Positions 23,885 to 30,443 of a DNA stretch of 64,000 bases are shown here, piece after piece. The position numbers and the translations under genes were made by a program. Positions within the stretch are counted from its first letter, which is position 1, and each line of letters starts with the position of its first letter. The stretch lies in contig CAWHHO010000008.1 in NCBI GenBank assembly GCA_963829135.1, forward strand, positions 496,001-560,000, given 5' to 3'. The stretch comes from Kumtagia sp963829135. Lineage in GTDB: Bacteria > Pseudomonadota > Alphaproteobacteria > Rhizobiales > Rhizobiaceae. The notes under the pieces were generated by a model. The model was not told the origin of the DNA. It made no database searches and saw only the letters and a program-made list of their open reading frames with translations.

Positions 23885-24910
23885 CTACGTCATCGAAACA
23901 GGCTTGGACCGCAGTCGACTGGCTGTCGCCGGATCGGCCCGGCGGCATAGCTGCGGAGGATACCCCTTCATAATGAGTTCAGCATCGGCCACCGCCATTT
24001 CACCGATCGCGAAGAGTGCATCGCGCGTCCCACCCGTGCGATGGGCCGACAGCAGCAATCCCTCCATCCTGCGTACAGGATCGTCCGGAGCGACGGGTTC
24101 ATTGGGGAACACGTCGACAGCAGCGCGGATATGCCCGGATTCCACTGCTGCTAGCATATCGGGGAAATTTACGACGGCGGCCCGGCTCATCAGCAGAAAT
24201 ACAGAGTTTGGCTGCATCAGATCGAAGTGGCGTTTGTTGATGAATCCTTCATTCTCGCTGGTCACGCTCGCGAACACGAACACAACCCGGCTTTCGCGAA
24301 AGACGGTTTCCAGGTCAGCCGGAATGCAGTCCGCGCGGTCGATAATCTGAGCGGGGAGCCAGGGATCGAATACGCGCACGACGTTGCGAAACGGTCGCGC
24401 CAGATCGCGCAGCTGCCGACCGAGATCACCGAAGCCAATGATGCCGATCGGTGCGCTGCCGAAGCGAAACACACCATCATTCCCCGCAAGTCCCCACCCT
24501 TCGGTTCCGGCGCGGAACTGACGATCGGCCGTGGTAATGTTGCGGCATAGGTCGATGGCCATCCCAAGCGCTGCTTCCGCGACCGGCGCCGCAAAGGCGG
24601 AAGCCGGCGTAATGACCCAGATGCCCCGCTCGGTACAGGCCTGGTAGTCGATGTTGGGCAGCAGATTGGTCTCGACATTGATGATGGCTTTGAGCTTTGG
24701 AGCTCGATCGAGCCGTTCTCTCGGCATGGCCGTCTGACCAAGAATCAGGACTGTATCGGGAAGCAATTCCTCGATCTGCGCATCGTCCATTGGGTGATCT
24801 TCGGAAACAATGACCTCACCCAGCGCTTCCAATCGTGCGCGAACGTCGGCTTCCATGATGAGATCGAGCGTCCGCGGCAGCGGATCTACAAGTATGATGT
24901 TGCGGCTCAT
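23885..24910 (-). CDS. D-isomer-specific 2-hydroxyacid dehydrogenase
   Basis: A 341-residue NAD(P)-dependent dehydrogenase. The Rossmann motif is GIIGFGDLGRQ (about residue 160); LMSRAAVVNFPDML carries the catalytic Arg, AVDVFPNEPV the Glu region and LLSAHRTGGTRDA the catalytic His. Members reduce 2-keto acids or oxidise phosphoglycerate- or erythronate-like acids. It lies in a minus-strand oxidoreductase cluster under the LysR gene, and the hydroxyacid role would fit sugar-acid catabolism. It appears intact. The exact substrate is not inferable. Confidence 0.85.
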   Translation of the reverse strand: MSRNIILVDPLPRTLDLIMEADVRARLEALGEVIVSEDHPMDDAQIEELLPDTVLILGQTAMPRERLDRAPKLKAIINVETNLLPNIDYQACTERGIWVITPASAFAAPVAEAALGMAIDLCRNITTADRQFRAGTEGWGLAGNDGVFRFGSAPIGIIGFGDLGRQLRDLARPFRNVVRVFDPWLPAQIIDRADCIPADLETVFRESRVVFVFASVTSENEGFINKRHFDLMQPNSVFLLMSRAAVVNFPDMLAAVESGHIRAAVDVFPNEPVAPDDPVRRMEGLLLSAHRTGGTRDALFAIGEMAVADAELIMKGYPPQLCRRADPATASRLRSKPVSMT

Positions 24911-25088
24911 GATACCTCCCTATGTGCCCGGCGACAGCGACCCGTGGACTTTGCCTCCTGAGCGGCCCTGCCGCTAGGGTCAGGACCTGTGTTCCAACCT
25001 GCATTGATGCATTCCAGTTGGCGGCTTCGACAGGAGTGGCCACATCAGGAGTACAGATGCGTTGGGTGGCTGTTCATGATGGTGCTAT

Positions 25089-25918
25089 CTACGCGTCGAT
25101 CGCCAGCGAACTCGACAATGCGCGGTAGGCGTTAATCTCTTTCTGTAGCGTCGCGATTTTCTGTTCGGCTGTGGAGATCGCATCGGCACCGGCGAGGAAA
25201 CGCCGCGGAAGTGCAGGCTCTTTGTCGAGCGTGACCAGTGCCTGAGCAAGCTTGGCAGGGTCACCGCCCTGCGTACCATTGGCACCTGTCCAGAATACCT
25301 CCTGCGCAGCCCTGCGTTCGCGGTAGTCATCAACAGCGTTGTCAGCATATTGCGTCGATTCGGAAGTCAGCAGCTCGGTACGGAAGAAGCCGGGATTGAC
25401 GATCATGGTCTCGATGCCGAACGGCGCCACTTCGGCCTGCAGGGCTTCCATCCAGCCGTCGAGTCCGAACTTCGAAGCCGAGTAAGCCGTGCAGAACTCA
25501 TAGCCGACAAGGCCTGCGGTCGATGAAATCGAGATGATGCGGCCGGCCTTCTGCTTACGCATGGCGGGCAAGAATGCACGCGTCACATTCATAGGGCCGA
25601 CGAGGCTGGTCGCCAGCTGCAGATCCATCTGCTGTTGCGACAGTTCCTCGAAATAGCCGGCATAGAAGCTGGCGGCATTGTTGACGAGTACGTCGATACG
25701 GCCGAAGCGCTTGAGCGTCGCCTGTGCCGCCGTTTGGGCATCAGCGGCGCTGGTGACATCCAGCTTAAGCACAAGCAGTTGTCGGACGCGTCGAACACTT
25801 GCGCTACATTGTCAGGGTTGCGGCCGGTTGCAACGACCTGGTGCCCCGCAGCGAGTGCCGCCTTGGCAATATGCACTCCCATGCCGCGGCCGGCACCCGT
25901 AATCAGCCAAACACCCAT
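25089..25918 (-). pseudogene. Short-chain dehydrogenase/reductase, frameshifted
   Basis: The start at 25918 has a good ribosome-binding site (gaaggaag). The first frame gives MGVWLITGAGRGMGVHIAKA with the TGxxxGxG cofactor loop, and runs to about 25777 (FDASDN). There a C appears to be missing, and the other frame continues LVLKLDVTSAADA, DVLVNNAAS, the catalytic Ser in ISISSTAG, and YSASKFGLDGWMEAL (Tyr and Lys of YxxxK). The C-terminus looks complete. A single-base deletion thus splits an otherwise well-preserved SDR of about 276 residues. A sequencing error or recent inactivation are both possible. Confidence 0.75.
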
Positions 25919-26018
25919 AAGATCTTCCTTCGTTATCGTATCCGTCGAGGCATCTATGGGCAGGACGGCAACCGGGCGTCGCCGTTCTGCTTGTCGCGGA
26001 CTGCTTAGGCTTGGCGGG

Positions 26019-27011
26019 TTATGACGCCGTCGTATCGACGAAATCCATCTGCATTGCATTCATCCGTCCGCCATGCACCTTCAATGCAGAGAAGGCGGCA
26101 TCCGACTCCCGAAGCTCGGTCGGCGTCAGTGCGAACGCGGTCGCACCCAAATTCTCCGTCAGGTGATCGAGGCTGCGTGTGCCCGGGATCGGAACGATGA
26201 AAGGCTTCCTGGCCAGCAGCCATGCCAGCGCATACTGCGCCGGGGTCGCTTCTTTTTTGTCGGCGAACTGCTTCAGCAAAGCGAGGACCGGCAGGTTAGC
26301 CGCCAGATTGGCTTCGCTGAAACGGTCGAACGTGCCGCGCAAATCGCTGCTTGGGAAAGGGGCATACGGGCTGATGCGGGCGGTTAGATAACCCATTCCA
26401 ACCGGCCCCCAGGGCACGAAGCCGATCCCCAGCTCTTCACAGACCTTCAGCACGCCATTGGCCTCGACGTCGCGTTCCATGAAGGAGTATTCGGTCTGCA
26501 CGGCCGCCACCGGCTGCACCGCATGTGCGCGTCGTATCGTGCCGGCGCCGGGCTCAGAGAGACCGAAATGCAGCACCTTGCCCTCCTGGATCAGCACTTT
26601 CACCGCTCCGGCGACGTCCTCGATCGGCACGTTCGGATCGACGCGGTGCTGGTAAAGCAGGTCGATATGGTCGGTGCGCAGGCGCTTCAACGAGGCCTCG
26701 ACGACCTTTTTGATCGTCGCCGGGCGGCTGTCGAGCGGATACCCGCCATCACCGGAAAGGTTGAAGCCGAACTTCGTCGCAATAGCGACCTCACTCCGGA
26801 TCGGCTCAAGCGCCTCGCCTACCAGTTCTTCACTGGTGTAGGGACCGTAGACTTCGGCCGTGTCGAAGAATGTAACTCCATTCGCATGAGCTGCCCGGAT
26901 GACCGCGATGCCTTGTGCAATGTCGGCAGGCGGGCCGTAGTTGGCGCTGACGCTCATCGTCCCCGCACCTAAGGCGGAGACATTCAGTTTTCCGAGTTTA
27001 CGCGTATCCAT
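26019..27011 (-). CDS. Aldo/keto reductase
   Basis: A 330-residue intact NADP-dependent reductase. Catalytic residues are seen in FFDTAEVYGPY (Asp, Tyr), VAIATKFGFNL (Lys) and DLLYQHRVDPNVP (His), and cofactor binding in PFIVPIPGTRSLDHLTENLG. It resembles the YajO/AKR11-13 type. It is the intact relative of the decayed copies at 22811-23665, and leads a possible minus-strand operon with the SDR and the hydroxyacid dehydrogenase. It follows an orphan Tat-signal reading frame by 25 bp. Confidence 0.87.
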   Translation of the reverse strand: MDTRKLGKLNVSALGAGTMSVSANYGPPADIAQGIAVIRAAHANGVTFFDTAEVYGPYTSEELVGEALEPIRSEVAIATKFGFNLSGDGGYPLDSRPATIKKVVEASLKRLRTDHIDLLYQHRVDPNVPIEDVAGAVKVLIQEGKVLHFGLSEPGAGTIRRAHAVQPVAAVQTEYSFMERDVEANGVLKVCEELGIGFVPWGPVGMGYLTARISPYAPFPSSDLRGTFDRFSEANLAANLPVLALLKQFADKKEATPAQYALAWLLARKPFIVPIPGTRSLDHLTENLGATAFALTPTELRESDAAFSALKVHGGRMNAMQMDFVDTTAS

Positions 27012-27036
27012 AGTCGTGCCTGTGCCCGTTGATAGA

Positions 27037-27180
27037 TTACTCTTCGCCGAAGCGTCCAGATGACTGTGCCAACAGAGGTGTTGCGGCAGTAAGCGCGCCG
27101 GCGGCGGCCGTCGCTGCCAAGAAATTGCGGCGTGTCACCCCTTGCTTGGGAAGAACACTTGTTCGCGCAGCGTCGTTCAT
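27037..27180 (-). CDS. Short Tat-signal-like peptide (orphan or truncated gene)
   Basis: 47 codons with a good ribosome-binding site (aaggag) before the ATG at 27180. The sequence holds a twin-arginine motif, VTRRNFLAATAAAGALTAAT, and an Ala-rich cleavage region (PLLAQS), then stops after SGRFGEE. No mature domain follows. It could be the surviving export signal of a deleted Tat substrate, or a real small protein. The next gene, a cytosolic-looking reductase, is in a different register. Confidence 0.5.
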   Translation of the reverse strand: MNDAARTSVLPKQGVTRRNFLAATAAAGALTAATPLLAQSSGRFGEE

Positions 27181-27243
27181 TTTGGTCTCCTTGCGCAATC
27201 TGCGACGGTTCGAGCTTGTCCCAGATACATAAACCGAGGGGAA

Positions 27244-27283
27244 TAATCGACTATATGCTAAAATCCGCATGGCCTAATCGACT
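27244..27283. promoter_or_regulatory. Repeated taatcgact elements upstream of the reductase operon
   Basis: taatcgact occurs at 27244-27252 and again at 27275-27283, the second inside cctaatcgact. The cctaatcga core recurs in the inverted repeat upstream of the LysR gene at 28261. This suggests a common regulator, most simply the LysR protein. Confidence 0.4.
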
Positions 27284-27328
27284 GCATGCATAAATCAGAT
27301 CGACGTTGAAGGAGATGGGTACGAGCGC

Positions 27329-28222
27329 TCAGGCGCGGTAGCGCAATGCGCCGATAAGAGCGGACAACGCAGGCGGAACCTGCCGCCGGCTGGGATGATA
27401 CAGATAGTAGCCTGGGAATGTCGGGCACCAAGGCTCGAGCGTGCGAGCAAGCCTTCCGCCGGCGATGTGCGAAAGCACCTCGTCTTCATAAACGAAGGCA
27501 AGCCCTTGCCCAGCCAGCGCCCCGTCCAAGAGCAGTTCGGAATTGCTGAACGTCAGTTGACCCGACACCCGAACCTGGAACGGGCGTCCGTCCTCGACGA
27601 ACTCCCACGGATAGATCCCACCCGTGCGGATGTGCCGGTAGTTTATGCATTTATGCGCGGCCAAGTCCCGAGGCGTGGCCGGAGCGCCGTGTTCGGCAAA
27701 ATAGGAGGGTGCGCCAACCACTGCCATGCGAATATCCGGCCCGATGCGCACCGCAATCATATCCTTCTCCACGATGTCACCAAAGCGGATGCCGGCATCG
27801 ATACGCTCCGCAACGATATCGATTAGGTCGTTGGTGACGATCATGTCGATCTGAATATCGGGATTGGCGGCAAGGAACTGTGGCATTGCAGGCATCACCA
27901 CCGATGACACAGCGTGTTTGGTGGCGGTGATGCGAACCGTACCGGTCGGCTTTCCACGCAGCGCCCCAATAGCGTCCACCCCCTGCGCAATATCGTCGAG
28001 GGCGGGCCGCAGCGAGCGAAGAAGCGTCTCGCCCGCGTCGGTCACGGATACCGAGCGCGTCGTGCGGGCGAGCAGGCGAACACCCAAGCGTTCCTCCAGC
28101 ATCTTGATCGCATGGCTTAGCGCCGACTGCGACATGCCGAGTTCCGCGGCTGCACGCGTAAAGCTCGCCTGTTCGGCAACCACCGCGAACGCGGCCAGGT
28201 CATAAAGATCGTCCCGCTTCAT
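27329..28222 (-). CDS. LysR family transcriptional regulator
   Basis: A 297-residue regulator with an N-terminal winged helix-turn-helix (FAVVAEQASFTRAAAELGMS then QSALSHAIKMLEERLGVRLL, residues ~13-52) and a C-terminal substrate-binding domain (TGTVRITATKHAV, GIRFGDIVEKDMIAV). It is of the AKR- or SDR-associated type common in rhizobia. It lies between the minus-strand oxidoreductase cluster and the divergent P460/DUF4405 pair, and could control both through the cgattagg/cctaatcg sites. The effector is unknown. Confidence 0.88.
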   Translation of the reverse strand: MKRDDLYDLAAFAVVAEQASFTRAAAELGMSQSALSHAIKMLEERLGVRLLARTTRSVSVTDAGETLLRSLRPALDDIAQGVDAIGALRGKPTGTVRITATKHAVSSVVMPAMPQFLAANPDIQIDMIVTNDLIDIVAERIDAGIRFGDIVEKDMIAVRIGPDIRMAVVGAPSYFAEHGAPATPRDLAAHKCINYRHIRTGGIYPWEFVEDGRPFQVRVSGQLTFSNSELLLDGALAGQGLAFVYEDEVLSHIAGGRLARTLEPWCPTFPGYYLYHPSRRQVPPALSALIGALRYRA

Positions 28223-28235
28223 TTATGCGCACAAT

Positions 28236-28268
28236 CGATTAGGTCGTTCGCATTATAGCGCCTAATCG
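28236..28268. promoter_or_regulatory. Inverted repeat in the LysR/P460 divergent promoter
   Basis: cgattagg (28236-28243) and its exact complement cctaatcg (28261-28268) are separated by 17 bp and start 14 bp upstream of the LysR start. The arrangement fits a LysR-type autoregulatory site that may also affect the P460 gene at 28354. Confidence 0.5.
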
Positions 28269-28353
28269 AGGGGCCGGCCACCCGCTATATCGTCTCACAT
28301 GCGAGGCCGCAGCCTGTGGCACGCATTGAGACCGATATCGAAAGGGCCCACCA

Positions 28354-28812
28354 ATGATCCGCATGAGGCCGCTTAAGGCATTGATCTGCCTGGTCGTCTT
28401 TGCCACTTCGGCTATCGCGCAGACCAATCGCGTTACCTTCCCGGCCGATTTCACTGAGATGAAAATGTATGGCGATTACCGGCGCGGCACAGGGGGCGAA
28501 CTCGTCTATGCCCTGCCGGAAACGATCGAGGCCGCGAAAGCAGGCAACCCGTTGCCGGCCGGCACTCGGATCGTGCTGGAGATTTACAGCGACGATGCCC
28601 TGACCGACTATTTCGTGATGGAGAAGGGTGAAGGCTGGGGCCTTGATTTTGCCGAAGAGCAGCGCACCGGCGACTGGCATTTCCAGCAGTATGATCCGGG
28701 CAAACAGGTGCGCCGCACGGCCATCGCCGACCGTTGCCAGTCGTGCCACCAGGGCGCCGCCAGCAACGATTTCATGTTCAGCCACGACCGCTTGCTTTCC
28801 TACCTGCCGTGA
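28354..28812 (+). CDS. Cytochrome P460 family protein
   Basis: A 152-residue exported protein: a signal peptide to about residue 22 (TSAIAQ), a P460-type beta fold (FTEMKMYGDYRRGTGGELVY, AGTRIVLEIYSDD) and a single heme site CQSCH at about residue 128 (DRCQSCHQGAASNDFMFS). P460 cytochromes can oxidise hydroxylamine or bind NO, but many have unknown roles, and the Lys crosslink cannot be judged by eye. It overlaps the next gene by 4 bp, implying a two-gene redox unit with a membrane protein. Confidence 0.8.
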   Translation: MIRMRPLKALICLVVFATSAIAQTNRVTFPADFTEMKMYGDYRRGTGGELVYALPETIEAAKAGNPLPAGTRIVLEIYSDDALTDYFVMEKGEGWGLDFAEEQRTGDWHFQQYDPGKQVRRTAIADRCQSCHQGAASNDFMFSHDRLLSYLP

Positions 28813-29483
28813 CGCCGCTGTTCCTGTTTCGACTTTTCCTCGACCTGTTGGCGGTCAGCCTGCTGCTCGCCGCCATGGGATATTCCTGGTCGGGAATCGT
28901 GCTGCACGAGATCATGGGCACGGCAATGTTCGTCCTGCTCCTCGCCCACAATATCTTCAACCGGCGTTGGTATGGCTCGATCACAAAAGCCCGCCGTGAG
29001 GCGCGCGGGATCATCACCAAGACCGTCAACCTGTCGCTCCTCGCCAGCATGCTCACCCTAATTGTCACCAGCGTCATCATCTCACAGACCGTGTTCAGCT
29101 TCCTGCTGCTCAGCAGCACATTCGCTGCCCGGCAGATCCACACCACAGTGGCCTATCTGGTGCTGCTTATCGCGGCCATGCATCTGGGCATGCACTGGAT
29201 GCTCATCATGGGCATTGTGCGGAGCAGGCTTGGCATCCAAAGCGCGAGCCTGCTTCGGACATCCTTGCTACGCGGACTCGCTGCAATGATAGTCGCCGGT
29301 GGTGTTTATGCGCTGTTTGAAGAAGGCGTGGTGTCGAAGCTTTCGATGCAGCTATCGATTGAGTTTGCCACCTTCTCCACCATACCTTTTTTTGCGAACC
29401 ACATTGCCATCGTCGGGCTGTTCGCCTGCCTTGCGCATTACGGCTACTCGCTTTTCGGGCGGCGGCCTCGGCGCCGCAGCTGA
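28809..29483 (+). CDS. DUF4405 family membrane protein (cytochrome b-like)
   Basis: A 224-residue integral membrane protein with about six hydrophobic segments and several His residues placed as heme ligands (VLHEIMG, LLAHNIFNRRW, ARQIHTTVAYL, MHLGMHWML), typical of DUF4405 proteins. The GTG at 28809 overlaps the P460 stop codon (GTGA). It could pass electrons between the quinone pool and the periplasmic P460 cytochrome; this is inferred from pairing. Confidence 0.75.
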   Translation: MTPLFLFRLFLDLLAVSLLLAAMGYSWSGIVLHEIMGTAMFVLLLAHNIFNRRWYGSITKARREARGIITKTVNLSLLASMLTLIVTSVIISQTVFSFLLLSSTFAARQIHTTVAYLVLLIAAMHLGMHWMLIMGIVRSRLGIQSASLLRTSLLRGLAAMIVAGGVYALFEEGVVSKLSMQLSIEFATFSTIPFFANHIAIVGLFACLAHYGYSLFGRRPRRRS

Positions 29484-29578
29484 GTAACGCGCCCCATTCG
29501 CCATCGTCACCCCAGCTTCGCCTGTCTGGAACCCGAGTCGGGATGCATGCTCATGGCGGATTTGGCCGATCCCGTCAC

Positions 29579-30440
29579 TCAGTAGCGCGCCTGCTCGTCA
29601 CCCGCGAAAGGATCGACGGGGGAGTTCCTGTTCCATGGATGGTGTCCCAGCAGCGCTTCAACAACAGCCCGTTGCATTGTCTCGGTCGTGCAGTAAGCGT
29701 TGATGTATGTCGGAGCCCGCGGCGCGTCGTATAAATAGTACGGATAGCCGAACGAAATCATCAGCGTCGGAAAGTCGTTCCAGTATCGCTGCATTGCCCC
29801 AACAAAGTCCCCGTTGAGCCGCAGCCAGTCAAGAAAGATGTGGCCTCTTGTCAACAGAGTCTCTTCGCCGAAAAGATAAAGCACGAGATCGGTGTCGTCC
29901 CGGCTGGGTCGCCGTCCTGGCGCTGCCATAGTTACTTCGAAGCCCTTCGCTCGGAGCATGTCGGGCAACGTGAATTGGAGCGGATCGGGTGTGAATGGAA
30001 ACACGATGCCCGTCGAAAACATCAATACGCGCCTGTGTTTGGCCGGATTGGCAGCAGCGACTGCGTGTCCTTAACCAGCGTCGGCGCCCGCTGCGCAGCC
30101 TGCATGGCGAGGCGGCTATGGGCAGCCAGGTCAACCTGTGCTCTTGCTGCGGGGTTGTGCAGCTTAAGCGCAGCCTTCAGTCCGCGAACAGGATCACGTC
30201 GCACCCCGCCACCAAAAGCTGCGGCAAGTATTCAGAACGCCTCGACCATGATTTAAGCCCTCCCATTCCGGTAGCGTCCGAAACGATCAGGCCGTTGAAG
30301 CCGAGGTGATCGCGCAAGAGCTTTGTAGTGAGATCGGCACTGATCGATGCCGGCCGGTACAGTTCCATGCCTGCGTCAGGGTTGCATTCGCGGATAAAGG
30401 CAGGGAGCGCGATGAGCCTCCGAGGCGTACGTGTGCCCAC
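29579..30440 (-). pseudogene. Glycoside hydrolase family 3 remnant
   Basis: Three successive frames on the minus strand together give the middle and C-terminal part of a GH3 enzyme. LYRPASISADLTTKLLRDHL then FNGLIVSDATGMGGL (SD nucleophile region) is followed by GLKAALKLHNPAARAQVDLA then QRAPTLVKDTQSLLP, and MMFSTGIVFPFTPDP to a final ~140-residue domain. Frame changes lie near 30180 and 30050. The N-terminal catalytic half is missing, and homology ends beside the mutS 3' end. The family includes beta-N-acetylhexosaminidases and beta-glucosidases. Truncation makes this a pseudogene whatever the status of the frameshifts. Confidence 0.75.
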
Positions 30441-30443
30441 TGC

